Source of the DNA: a virus
Strand: one strand, 5' to 3'
DNA length: 52,300 nt
IMG/VR virus record: IMGVR_UViG_3300014501_000025
Span: 1-52,300 of that record
The notes under the pieces were generated by a model. The model saw only the letters and a program-made list of their open reading frames with translations. It was not told the origin of the DNA and did no database searches. Below are positions 41,009 to 48,130 of this stretch, in pieces; positions within the stretch are counted from its first letter, which is position 1; each line of letters begins with the position of its first letter. The translations under genes and the position numbers were made by a program.

Positions 41009-41589
41009 CCGTGAAGGAGCAGCGTGATCGCGATACCGGCCGCGCCGAGAAGAAAGGCACTGAAAACCGTGGCGGCGGCAACGTACAGATGAGCGACACC
41101 CGTTCGGCTGACGCTAACGTCGCGGGCGTCGATCGTCTGCGCTTTGCCGCCGGCGGTCTCGTACTGGACCCTGCGAAGGTCCGTCACGTCCTTGATGATC
41201 GGCTCGAGCGCAGCCGAATACTGCGCTTGTAGCTGTAGCCGCGTGGTCTCCACCTGCGTACGCATCGCCTCAGCCGAGGAGGCGACCTGCGCGGCGAGCG
41301 TCGCCGCCTGTGTGGCCTGCACCTGAGCGGCAGCGGCAACAGCGCCGACGTCGACAGCGCGGATAGCGTCGATGCGGCCGCTTTCTGACTCGCGTAGCTC
41401 GTTGTCGTATGAGGCGCGCAGCGCCACGATCTCGCGGACGTGGGCGCTCTCGGACTCCCGCAAGTCGTCCTGGCGCTTCAGGCCTGCCTCCACGAGGGCG
41501 ATCACGTTCGCCGTAGGGTCTATCGCCGTTCGGCCGACCCGGTCGGTCGCGGGGCCAGGCGGCTGCTGCGGTGATTCTCCGTTAGCCAC
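41005..41589 (-). CDS. Coiled-coil protein with C-terminal membrane span
   Basis: A GTG start gives 194 residues. The first half is strongly helical with heptad character (LVEAGLKRQDDLRESESAHV, VREIVALRASYDNELRESES). A middle of Ala and Gln (TQAATLAAQVASSAEAMRTQ) follows. The C-terminus is a single span (YVAAATVFSAFLLGAAGIAI). It resembles proteins that tether long coiled coils to the membrane. Its place in the membrane-protein group is the main clue. Confidence 0.55.
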   Translation of the reverse strand: MANGESPQQPPGPATDRVGRTAIDPTANVIALVEAGLKRQDDLRESESAHVREIVALRASYDNELRESESGRIDAIRAVDVGAVAAAAQVQATQAATLAAQVASSAEAMRTQVETTRLQLQAQYSAALEPIIKDVTDLRRVQYETAGGKAQTIDARDVSVSRTGVAHLYVAAATVFSAFLLGAAGIAITLLLHG

Positions 41590-42028
41590 GAGCTACCCCT
41601 CCTCCTTGGAGCTTGGCGCGAATCTCGGTAGCGAGCGCTTTCGCGTCGGGGCCCGGTTGAAGGTCAGCCAGCCGGGCGATGTCCTGCTCGACAGCCGTGA
41701 AGTCCACTCCGACCGCTACGCGGGTCGCCTCAGCGTCGTGGTGAGCATCCCCCGCGGTCAGCATCGCGAGGGACGCAGCGACCTGGCCCCAGTCCGTTGC
41801 CGCGTTCGCGTACAGCGAGATCAGCGCCACGAACGCCACCGAGGTGAACAGTGCTTTGGTGAAGTGGACGCCCAGCAGGTAGAGCAGGATCAGCGTCGCC
41901 CAACAGATCACGCGGGCGAGGCCGGTAATGACCATGATCAACGCGGTGCGGCGCTGATGACCGATCTTCTGGCGTCCGTCCAGGCCGGTGCGGTGCGCGC
42001 GGGCGTGAAGGCGAGCCCGGATGCTCAT
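41582..42028 (-). CDS. Two-span membrane protein
   Basis: A 148-residue protein with a basic start (MSIRARLHARAHRTGLDGRQ). It has hydrophobic segments at about 30-52 (ALIMVITGLARVICWATLIL) and 54-75 (GVHFTKALFTSVAFVALISL). A soluble acidic and helical tail (DFTAVEQDIARLADLQPGPD) closes it. Loops carrying Arg/His support an inside N-terminus. The function is unknown. Confidence 0.55.
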   Translation of the reverse strand: MSIRARLHARAHRTGLDGRQKIGHQRRTALIMVITGLARVICWATLILLYLLGVHFTKALFTSVAFVALISLYANAATDWGQVAASLAMLTAGDAHHDAEATRVAVGVDFTAVEQDIARLADLQPGPDAKALATEIRAKLQGGGVARG

Positions 42029-42342
42029 CGTCCACTCCTCGCAGCCGCGGCGATCAACCGCTCAGCCTTCGTCTTCAAGAAACGCGAGCCGGTGAGCTGC
42101 CCCAGCTTCGTGCCAAAGATGTTCGCCAGGCCCACGAACGTGAGCACGTAGATCTTGTTGGTGAGATCGTGGCCGCCGAGCGTGGTCACGGAGATGGTCG
42201 TGGTGGCTATCGAGACGTACCAGCCGAGCATGTCGAGCAGACCCGCCGTCCAGCCCATCGCGCGGGCTTCGGCCATCACCATGCAGGTCCCGAGCACATC
42301 CGAAACCACCATCGCAACCGCGGCAACGAGGGCGGTGATCAT
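42025..42342 (-). CDS. Three-span membrane protein
   Basis: The start is the ATG at 42342, with an AGGAGGG site upstream. Hydrophobic helices are MITALVAAVAMVVSDVLGTC, GLLDMLGWYVSIATTTISVT and IYVLTFVGLANIFGTKLG. The C-terminus is basic (RFLKTKAERLIAAAARSGR). A compact three-span protein of 105 residues may be a phage holin or superinfection-exclusion protein, but this is only a hint from shape. Confidence 0.55.
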   Translation of the reverse strand: MITALVAAVAMVVSDVLGTCMVMAEARAMGWTAGLLDMLGWYVSIATTTISVTTLGGHDLTNKIYVLTFVGLANIFGTKLGQLTGSRFLKTKAERLIAAAARSGR

Positions 42343-42512
42343 GCTGCCCTCCTGGGCTCGTGCTCGGCGAGTAGCCGGTCCAGGGCTGCGCGCATCTCGC
42401 CGGCGTCGCGCGTGCTGGCGCGTGGTGTGACGGCGACGGCGTGGCAGCGCGGGCATGGCGCGATGTCGCTGTCGGCGATGTACATCAGCCCGCAGAAGCA
42501 GACGATCCGCAC
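42339..42512 (-). CDS. 57-residue zinc-ribbon protein
   Basis: The GTG start follows GCAGGAGG by 5 bases. It begins VRIVCFCGLMYIADSDIAPC and continues with PRCHAVAV, giving CxC and CxxC pairs (Cys5, Cys7, Cys20, Cys23) that should bind one zinc ion. A helical end (RDAGEMRAALDRLLAEHEPR) follows. A small nucleic-acid or protein adaptor is possible. Confidence 0.55.
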   Translation of the reverse strand: MRIVCFCGLMYIADSDIAPCPRCHAVAVTPRASTRDAGEMRAALDRLLAEHEPRRAA

Positions 42513-42529
42513 GGCGCCCTCCTGCCGGG

Positions 42530-42877
42530 CTAAGGCTGCTGCAGCGCGTGCAGCAGCCGGACGGCGCGCTCCACGTGGCGGGCGCCGGCGAACTGCAGTT
42601 GCGGGGTGCGCTGCCCAACGAGAGCAGTGGCGAGCAGCTGCACCATCATGTCGCACGCACCGGCCTCGGCCTCGGCCTGCTTGCGGCCGTTGGAACGCAC
42701 CGGAAGACGCTGAGCCTTGGCGCGCAGCGATGCCGCGCGGTGCTGGAGACGCTCTACCTCGAGCTTGACGTCTGGCGCGTGCTCGGCGAGCTTGCGCTGC
42801 CGGCGATGGCCGGCGAGCTGCTCGTCATCCGCCAGGTCAACGGCGGAGTGCGAACGGACTCGCTCGAGGACGCTCAC
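42530..42877 (-). CDS. 115-residue helical protein
   Basis: The GTG start overlaps the previous stop (GTGA). The protein is helical and rich in Arg, Gln, Ala and Leu (VERLQHRAASLRAKAQRLPV, DMMVQLLATALVGQRTPQLQ). The last 15 residues repeat the theme ERAVRLLHALQQP. No known family. Lying between terminase and portal it may be an accessory packaging protein. Confidence 0.5.
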   Translation of the reverse strand: MSVLERVRSHSAVDLADDEQLAGHRRQRKLAEHAPDVKLEVERLQHRAASLRAKAQRLPVRSNGRKQAEAEAGACDMMVQLLATALVGQRTPQLQFAGARHVERAVRLLHALQQP

Positions 42878-43158
42878 TTCGACGAGCTCGACTTCCCGGC
42901 CAGGACCGCGTGGACCTTTGCGAGCAGCACGCTGATGTCCGCCTCGAGATGCTTGAAGTTCGGCGCGTACTTCGCGATCTCGGCCTCAGCGTCGGCGATC
43001 AACTCCTTGGCCTTGTCCCCCGCGCCGGCGAGGGCATGCACGAACGCGACGTCGAGCGTGTGGACGATCTTGGTGATCCCCGTCTGGCCGGCGGCGGCTG
43101 CCTCGGCGGTCTCGAGGTGCTGGGCTACGGCTTCGGCGTGCTCGTTCTTGGCGGCCAT
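42874..43158 (-). CDS. 94-residue helical protein
   Basis: The chosen ATG at 43158 has AAGGAG 6 bases upstream, whereas the earlier start at 43191 lies inside another gene. The helices are AAKNEHAEAVAQHLETAEAA, IVHTLDVAFVHALAGAGDKA, KELIADAEAEIAKYAPNFKH and LEADISVLLAKVHAVLAG. The size and helix pattern are typical of small phage helical bundles. The function is unknown. Confidence 0.55.
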   Translation of the reverse strand: MAAKNEHAEAVAQHLETAEAAAAGQTGITKIVHTLDVAFVHALAGAGDKAKELIADAEAEIAKYAPNFKHLEADISVLLAKVHAVLAGKSSSSK

Positions 43159-43172
43159 GAGGGCTCCTTGGG

Positions 43173-43421
43173 TTAGACGCGTTCGGGCCAACGCCAGGTA
43201 CCCGGGGCGAGCTCGCCGCCGGGTGCTTGGGGCACGCCCTCGTCGGTGATGTAGTCCGGCGGGCTGTCCCGCGGATAGAAGATGTGGAGATGCAGGTGAC
43301 CGTCAGCGGGCGGGGTGGGATGCTCGCTATCGGGGGTGCCGATCACCAGCGCGGCGCAGTCAAGGCCCCGCAGGGTGCGGTACGTGACGATCCGGCCGAT
43401 CGTGGGCGCGGGCTGGTCCAT
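43173..43421 (-). CDS. 82-residue protein, strand-rich, His-containing
   Basis: It carries IGRIVTYRTLRGLDCAALVI, then a loop with PADGHLHLHIFYPRDSPPDY, and ends GTWRWPERV. Small proteins of this type are frequent in actinobacterial phages next to terminase genes. Their function is unknown. The gene lies 25 bases after the terminase stop. Confidence 0.6.
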   Translation of the reverse strand: MDQPAPTIGRIVTYRTLRGLDCAALVIGTPDSEHPTPPADGHLHLHIFYPRDSPPDYITDEGVPQAPGGELAPGTWRWPERV

Positions 43422-43445
43422 GAGGCGTCTCCGTGGTCGAGGGGG

Positions 43446-44948
43446 CTAGCCGAAGTCGCTGGTGCTGTACCGCCGTGTGCGTACCGTCTTCGGCGCCGGG
43501 CCGGCCGAGATCGTTACCGGCCCCGCGGCGGGCCAGACGTTCGCGAGGCCATAGCCGGCGGCGTCGTGGAAGTGCTCGTGGAACCCGTCTTTTTGGAACG
43601 ACTCCCCGCGGATCCGCTCGCCGGTCGGAGCGCGCTTGGACTCCCACTGCGCCTGCTCCATGGCGTCGGCGAGGCGAGGGCACCGCTGACAATCGATAAG
43701 CAGTCGGCTGTCCCGCAGCAGCTGCTTGACGAGGTCGACGCGGTCGCTCGGGACCGAGGGTTCGATCATCCGCAGGTCGGCTATCCCGTGGCGTCGCAGG
43801 GTGATGTGATCGGTCTCGGTCCCCGACTGGCTGGTGCGCGCCTTGCCAGCCGGGTCGACGCCAGCTGGGCACGCGCCGCTCTCAAGCCCGTAGAGAGCGT
43901 CGGCGTGAGCGATCTGCGCCGCGAACTCCTCTGTGGTCAGCTCAGTGCAGTGCAGCTCACCGAAGATGTGCGCCAGGCGGTCGGCCTGGATCTCCATCCA
44001 GTAGCAGACCGCGTGGTGATAGCCGAAGTCGATACCGCGCCACACCGGCCACTGCGGCTCCCGCTTCCATGGTGCGTGATGCTCTGAGCGGTCAAACTCG
44101 CTGAACACCGCCTCGTCAGCGAGCTGGAACGCGTCTAGTGCTTTCTCGGGGTGCTCCTGCTTGAACCGTCGCAGGTCGGGATATTTCTTTGACTCTCTGC
44201 GCAGCCACGCGTCATCGCGTCGCGGGTGTGCGCTGGACGGGATGAATATCGGCCAGTACCCGTTCGGGGTTTCCGCGCCGGGCTGCGCGCCGGCCCACAG
44301 GCGTGCGTAGTAGTTCGCGGTGCCTTTCGCGGTGCTGATCGCGATGATGGTCCCGCCGCCGGCGATGATCGCGAGGATCGCGGTGAACGTCTCGACGGCC
44401 CACTTCCACTTCGAGACTTCGTCGGCGATGATCAGCTGTGCGGTGAGGCCCGAGCCGGTGTCCTCGGTCGACGGGAGCGAGATGACTCTGGACCCGTTCG
44501 CGAAGACGACCATCGGCATCTTCACGTCGTTGGTGTCCTGGATGATCCGGGTCTGCAACTCCGGCGGGAGGTGCTTGTGCATGAACCGGACGCGGTCCAG
44601 CAGCTCGATCGCCGCGCCGAGATTGCGGCTCAGGATCAGGACCGTCTGACCGGGATTGCAGTTCCCAAGCCATAGCCCGTACGCGAGGCTGACCCACGAC
44701 AAGCCGAGCTGGCGGGCCTTGAGCACCACGACGTTTGACTGCTCGCGAATGTCGGTGAGGACTGTCCGCTGGAAGTCCCACAGTCGGAACCGTTCCGGAT
44801 CGCCACCGGCGGCGGGGACCAGCCAGATGAACTGGTCGATGAAGAACTCGGGGTCTTCGGCCGCGCGGTCGTACTCGGTGCGAGTGCGTTTCGGGGGGTC
44901 CAGGAGATCAGCAGCCCGCGAGAACGGGTCGCGGACGACGACGACCAT
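43446..44948 (-). CDS. Terminase large subunit
   Basis: The ATG at 44948 has GGGAGG 5 bases upstream (an in-frame TTG at 44960 is less likely), giving 500 residues. The ATPase half has the KARQLGLS Walker A form at 77-84, LIIADE Walker B at about 172-177 and the coupling motif STAKG. The nuclease half has the acidic GIDFGYHH at about 305-312 and later acids. It cuts and pumps DNA into the head. It is first in the structural operon, so its promoter region is the divergent stretch 44949-45041. Confidence 0.85.
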   Translation of the reverse strand: MVVVVRDPFSRAADLLDPPKRTRTEYDRAAEDPEFFIDQFIWLVPAAGGDPERFRLWDFQRTVLTDIREQSNVVVLKARQLGLSWVSLAYGLWLGNCNPGQTVLILSRNLGAAIELLDRVRFMHKHLPPELQTRIIQDTNDVKMPMVVFANGSRVISLPSTEDTGSGLTAQLIIADEVSKWKWAVETFTAILAIIAGGGTIIAISTAKGTANYYARLWAGAQPGAETPNGYWPIFIPSSAHPRRDDAWLRRESKKYPDLRRFKQEHPEKALDAFQLADEAVFSEFDRSEHHAPWKREPQWPVWRGIDFGYHHAVCYWMEIQADRLAHIFGELHCTELTTEEFAAQIAHADALYGLESGACPAGVDPAGKARTSQSGTETDHITLRRHGIADLRMIEPSVPSDRVDLVKQLLRDSRLLIDCQRCPRLADAMEQAQWESKRAPTGERIRGESFQKDGFHEHFHDAAGYGLANVWPAAGPVTISAGPAPKTVRTRRYSTSDFG

Positions 44949-44976
44949 CCGGCCTCCCAATATTCGCGTAGGCCCC

Positions 44977-45006
44977 TTGACAAACTGTATAGCCCCCTAT
45001 ACAGTT
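44977..45006 (+). promoter_or_regulatory. Promoter with overlapping perfect palindromic operator
   Basis: TTGACA at 44977-44982 is a consensus -35. TATACA at 44998-45003 is a likely -10 with 15 bases between. Bases 44983-44992 (AACTGTATAG) and 44997-45006 (CTATACAGTT) form a perfect 10-bp inverted repeat with a CCCC spacer, lying across the spacer and -10. A dimeric repressor bound here would block the promoter. The binder is unknown; the HTH protein at 45901-46098 or the XRE-like protein at 102-587 are candidates. The likely start of transcription is near 45010. Confidence 0.75.
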
Positions 45007-45041
45007 GGCGCATGGAGTCAACCACCGCCAAGGAGCACCGC

Positions 45042-45656
45042 ATGAGCACGCTGAGCGTCGACGACGTCACCCGCTGGGCCGATGACGGCGGCTACTGCCC
45101 GCCCGAGCGCGAAGCCAACGCGCCGGCGAAGTTGACCTACCGCGAGCGTCGCGCCCGCAAGGCCGAGCGTCTGCGTGGCTGGGCCGAGAAGCGCGAAGCC
45201 AAGTCGGTCGCCGCCTACGAGCGCTCAAGCGAGATGGCGAGCGTCATCCCGTTCGGGCAGCCCATCCTCGTGGGGCACTACAGCGAGGGCTCAGACCGGC
45301 GCTACCGCGACCGGATCGGCCGCGTCATGGACCAGTCATGCGAGCACGCCGCGAAGGCGACATCGATGCGGTCTCGCGCGGACAACATCGAGGCGCAGAC
45401 CGCTCACGCCATCTACTCCGACGACCCCGACGCCACCGACCGGCTGCGCGACAGGATCGCCCGGATGGAGGAGCTGCGCGACGGGATCAAGGCGCGCAAC
45501 GCCACGTTCCGCAAGGATCACCACGCCGAGCTCAAGACCATGACCGCCTATCAGCGCGACATGGCGATGCCGCACCGCAGCTATGAGCTGACCAATCTGT
45601 CCGGCAACCTCTCGAGACTCCGCAAGCGGCTCGCGAGCCTGGAGGCGCAGCGATGA
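45042..45656 (+). CDS. DUF3560-family protein
   Basis: The ATG at 45042 (204 residues) is preceded by CCAAGGAG with good spacing, better than the ATG at 45012. The sequence is charged and helical with the DUF3560 core around AYERSSEMASVIPFGQPILV (about 57-76) and GHYSEGSDRRYRDRIGRVMD. A coiled coil with AKATSMRSRADNIEAQTAHA follows. The C-terminus has LTNLSGNLSRLRKRLASLEA. DUF3560 proteins are found on plasmids and phages, with unknown role. Here it is the first gene of a short operator-controlled cassette lying opposite to the structural genes. Confidence 0.75.
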   Translation: MSTLSVDDVTRWADDGGYCPPEREANAPAKLTYRERRARKAERLRGWAEKREAKSVAAYERSSEMASVIPFGQPILVGHYSEGSDRRYRDRIGRVMDQSCEHAAKATSMRSRADNIEAQTAHAIYSDDPDATDRLRDRIARMEELRDGIKARNATFRKDHHAELKTMTAYQRDMAMPHRSYELTNLSGNLSRLRKRLASLEAQR

Positions 45657-45904
45657 CCCTGATCCTCTTCTTCATATTCCTGATGCGCATGACGTTCTCA
45701 GTGGTGGTCGTGCTGATCGCCATGGCGCTGATGCTTGCCGCCTGCCTAGTCGGCATGGTGGGTGCGGTCCTCGACGCGGGATCGACCGCGCACGGCGCCG
45801 GATGGAAGGCCACCTCCCGGTCGCTGATGAGCGCCGCGGGCCGAGTCGCGAAAACGGCGGACAACCATCGCCGGTGGGTGCTGCCGAACAAGCCGGCGGC
45901 ATGA
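45653..45904 (+). CDS. Membrane protein of the DUF3560 cassette
   Basis: It overlaps the first gene by 4 bases (ATGA) and has 83 residues. A long hydrophobic run (LILFFIFLMRMTFSVVVVLI, then AMALMLAACLVGMVGAVL) forms one or two spans. A basic soluble tail (WKATSRSLMSAAGRVAKTA) follows. It is the second gene in the cassette and also overlaps the third gene (ATGA). Its role is unknown, but the coupling with a cytoplasmic partner suggests a functional unit at the membrane. Confidence 0.65.
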   Translation: MTLILFFIFLMRMTFSVVVVLIAMALMLAACLVGMVGAVLDAGSTAHGAGWKATSRSLMSAAGRVAKTADNHRRWVLPNKPAA

Positions 45905-46098
45905 CCATCACCAGCGAACAGCTCAAGAAGGCCGAGGCCGCCCACCGGGCGGCCTTCCGGCGTTCCGAGCAGAAACGCGAGGCGCGCAACGAGCTCGTGC
46001 GCCAGGCACTCGCGCAAGGCTGGAAGCCGGCGCACATCGCGCGGGAGATGGGCATCACGCGCGCCCGCGTCGGTCAGATCGCGAAGGAGAACCCCTAG
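45901..46098 (+). CDS. 65-residue HTH protein (cassette regulator candidate)
   Basis: It starts with ATG overlapping the previous stop (ATGA). The N-terminal half is a charged helix (LKKAEAAHRAAFRRSEQKRE), and the C-terminal half is a helix-turn-helix (ELVRQALAQGWKPAHIAREM, then GITRARVGQIAKENP). HTH proteins of this size act as repressors, so it may bind the palindrome at 44983-45006. The gene is convergent with the small-terminase-like gene, overlapping by 4 bases. Confidence 0.65.
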   Translation: MTITSEQLKKAEAAHRAAFRRSEQKREARNELVRQALAQGWKPAHIAREMGITRARVGQIAKENP

Positions 46099-46718
46099 CC
46101 CGTGCTGGCGACCAGGCGCAGATGCTTCGCAGCGACGAGCATCGCGGTCTGCTGACGCGCCGCATCAAGCTTGAGATCGGGGTCGCCGAAGATCGCGCGT
46201 AGCAGCGTCGCGACCGTCTGAGCGGTCTGCTCCGCCAGGCCAAGGCGGCGCGCTTCGACACCGGCACGCGCGGCGTACGCAGCGACCGTGTTCAGGTGCT
46301 TGCGCTCCTCGACCCACATCACCCACAGCACGTGCGGTTTCGCGTCACCGGTCGTCTCGCCACTCGCGTGGCGGGTCTGGACGTACAGGCCACCCGGCTC
46401 GAGCTTGAGCTCGTTCACCATGTGACCAAGCACGTGCACCGCGCATCGGGTGCGCCACAGCTCTTCCGCGAGCACGTCACGCGGGTCGACCTCGCCGAGC
46501 TCGTCCCCGTCCACGAGCGCGAGCTTCCCGATCGCCTGACGCGCGATCTCCTTCTGGGCCGCCTGTTTGTGGCTCTCGGTGTTGCCGCCGTGCCGATAGC
46601 AGCAACCCGCGCCGCGGTGGTCCGTCCGCATCCCCGCGACGTTCTGACACGTGACGCCGGGTGGCTTGTTGGGGAGTTGCGCGCCGCACAACGTCTTGCC
46701 GGGGCCAGATTTGGGCAC
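46095..46718 (-). CDS. Small terminase-like protein
   Basis: The chosen GTG at 46718 gives 207 residues. The front part holds LCGAQLPNKPPGVTCQNVAG and AGCCYRHGGNTESHKQA, the Cys-rich HGG-type motif common in actinophage proteins near terminase. A charged helical middle (ARQAIGKLALVDGDELGEVD, DVLAEELWRTRCAVHVLGHM) follows. Near the end lies LGLAEQTAQTVATLLRAI. It probably recognises DNA for packaging. It is separated from the large terminase by the rightward DUF3560 cassette. Confidence 0.65.
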   Translation of the reverse strand: MPKSGPGKTLCGAQLPNKPPGVTCQNVAGMRTDHRGAGCCYRHGGNTESHKQAAQKEIARQAIGKLALVDGDELGEVDPRDVLAEELWRTRCAVHVLGHMVNELKLEPGGLYVQTRHASGETTGDAKPHVLWVMWVEERKHLNTVAAYAARAGVEARRLGLAEQTAQTVATLLRAIFGDPDLKLDAARQQTAMLVAAKHLRLVASTG

Positions 46719-46731
46719 GTCTAGTCGCCTT

Positions 46732-47295
46732 TCATCGGATCCGGTTGGCTTGGACTTCGGCGACGAGTCGTTCCACCAAGTCGCGGCGCGGTCGACGGCG
46801 GCGCGGCACGCCAGCCTGGTCAAGCAATGGGCCGAATGCTTGGGTCATCGCGGCGCGTGCGGCGATGATCTCGTCGTCGTCGCGGGCGTAGAGGAGATCA
46901 TCGAACGCGTGGAGGTACGCGCGCTCGGTTGCGGCGAGTCCACGCTTCTGGTCCTGGCGGACGGCGTGCGCGAGGCGATGGAGCGCGGAGCTGACGGCCC
47001 TGAGGTCGCCGGCAGTGGCTGGCGGCTCGTCGACTGAGGTGTCGTCGACGGTGGCCCAGCCCTCTTTGAGGCAGCGGATGACGGCCTGTAGCGATCCGGT
47101 GACGCCGAGTCGGCCGTACGCGCTATGGAGCTGGTGGCGCACGGTGCTGTGGCTGCGGCCCGTTGCCTGCGCGATCTGCTGGTAGGTCATTCCCCCGGCC
47201 AGCCCGCGGATGGCGGATAGCTCGTGCGGGGTGAGGGGGCAGGCGTCGGGGACGCGGTCGCGCATCGTCCGGGCGGCGCGCAGGGTTGCGGTCAT
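46732..47295 (-). CDS. LuxR-type HTH regulator
   Basis: A 187-residue protein. Residues about 20-80 form a GerE-type HTH: CPLTPHELSAIRGLAGGMTY, then QQIAQATGRSHSTVRHQLHS, AYGRLGVTGSLQAVIRCL. The rest is helical and charged with no receiver domain, so it is regulated in some other way. The ATG overlaps the stop of the small zinc protein by one base. A role in late-gene activation is plausible but not shown. Confidence 0.7.
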   Translation of the reverse strand: MTATLRAARTMRDRVPDACPLTPHELSAIRGLAGGMTYQQIAQATGRSHSTVRHQLHSAYGRLGVTGSLQAVIRCLKEGWATVDDTSVDEPPATAGDLRAVSSALHRLAHAVRQDQKRGLAATERAYLHAFDDLLYARDDDEIIAARAAMTQAFGPLLDQAGVPRRRRPRRDLVERLVAEVQANRIR

Positions 47296-47507
47296 TATCT
47301 TGGCCTGCGGCTGGCGTCACGGGCGCGGTCGGCCCAGGTCTGGTTGATCGTCCGTTCGGGGTGTAGCCCGCAGCGGAAGCAGGTGTCCTGCCCGCGGATC
47401 AGGAACGCACGCGGGATGCACCGGCAGGGCTTGGCGCGGACGGGCATGCCGGGGGGAGGCATGAGCTCGCGACGGTGCGGTAGCCGGGTCGGGAAGGTCA
47501 AGCTCAC
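47295..47507 (-). CDS. 70-residue zinc-binding-like protein
   Basis: The GTG at 47507 follows CAGGAGG by 5 bases. It carries PVRAKPCRCIPRAFLIRGQD, then TCFRCGLHPERT, giving the pairs CxC and CxxC that may bind zinc. The tail is basic (WADRARDASRRPR). It may act as a small DNA-binding protein. The start overlaps the previous stop (GTGA). Confidence 0.55.
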   Translation of the reverse strand: MSLTFPTRLPHRRELMPPPGMPVRAKPCRCIPRAFLIRGQDTCFRCGLHPERTINQTWADRARDASRRPR

Positions 47508-47875
47508 GCTGTCCTCCTGACCCTCAGCTGGTCCACTAGCAGGTTCCAAGCGCTCGCCGCGCTGATCGCGGCGTCAAGCTGGGCGTTCGTGTCCCCGGCG
47601 AGCGTGGCTTCGTGGTAGGCGACGGTTCGTACGGAGATCAGCGTTTCGGTCAGGGCGCGGCGCTCTGGCGGGAGAAGGCTGTCGAGGCGCACGCCTCGGC
47701 GCCGGCCTGGTGACTGAGCGGCAAGGCCGAGCGCAGCGATGCGGCTGCGGACGGTGGCGCGGCTACAGCCGACCTCCAGGGCGATCCACATCTCCCCGTG
47801 CTGCTGGAGCGTGCGAGCCATCCACGCTGGGTCTGCCAGCCGTGGATCTCGCGCACCGAGTCGAGTGGTGCTCAT
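47504..47875 (-). CDS. HTH protein (phage regulator)
   Basis: A 123-residue protein. The front part LADPAWMARTLQQHGEMWIA and ALEVGCSRATVRSRIAALGL forms a Cys-containing helix-turn-helix. The back part is helical with LISVRTVAYHEATLAGDTNA, DAAISAASAWNLLVDQLRVR. Its structure is that of a phage replication or regulatory adaptor. It is coupled to the downstream zinc protein by GTGA. Confidence 0.6.
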   Translation of the reverse strand: MSTTRLGARDPRLADPAWMARTLQQHGEMWIALEVGCSRATVRSRIAALGLAAQSPGRRRGVRLDSLLPPERRALTETLISVRTVAYHEATLAGDTNAQLDAAISAASAWNLLVDQLRVRRTA

Positions 47876-47944
47876 GCCCCGCCTTGCGACCGCGGGCGCA
47901 GTACGGCCAACTGGGAAGGTATCACGCCGGACAAACGGTCTACC

Positions 47945-48130
47945 TCAGCTGTCCTTCTCGTGGCCGTGTGTGTCGAGTCGACAGAGCGGCGGAACAGCGC
48001 TGCGTTTCGCATCTGATGGCTTCGGCGGCGGCTTGGTCGGGCGTGGGCCTGACGGGTGCGGCGAGAAGCCGCCACGCTTCTCGATCGCTTGCGGCCACGC
48101 TGGCTCAGCCAGCCTACGACGACGCCTCAC
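47945..48130 (-). CDS. 61-residue Arg/Pro-rich protein with LDTHGHEK tail
   Basis: The GTG overlaps the previous stop (GTGA), like other real genes here. The product has a basic start (VRRRRRLAEPAWPQAIEKRG) and ends RLDTHGHEKDS. The end is similar to that of the preceding gene (GLDAHGHEKTDT), so this may be a partial duplication of its C-terminus. Bases 47876-47944 downstream hold no convincing gene. Confidence 0.35.
   Translation of the reverse strand: MRRRRRLAEPAWPQAIEKRGGFSPHPSGPRPTKPPPKPSDAKRSAVPPLCRLDTHGHEKDS

Noticed and set aside
45012-45041. ATG at 45012 as the start of the DUF3560-like gene (leaderless)
   Set aside because: The ATG at 45042 has a strong AAGGAG site with correct spacing. 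The upstream ATG lies nearly at the predicted transcription start and has no ribosome site.
47872-48075. Small minus-strand frame ending at the start of the HTH gene 47504-47875
   Set aside because: Its stop is coupled by ATGA, which is suggestive. However, its start lies inside the 47945-48130 frame and the sequence is low complexity, so support was too weak.
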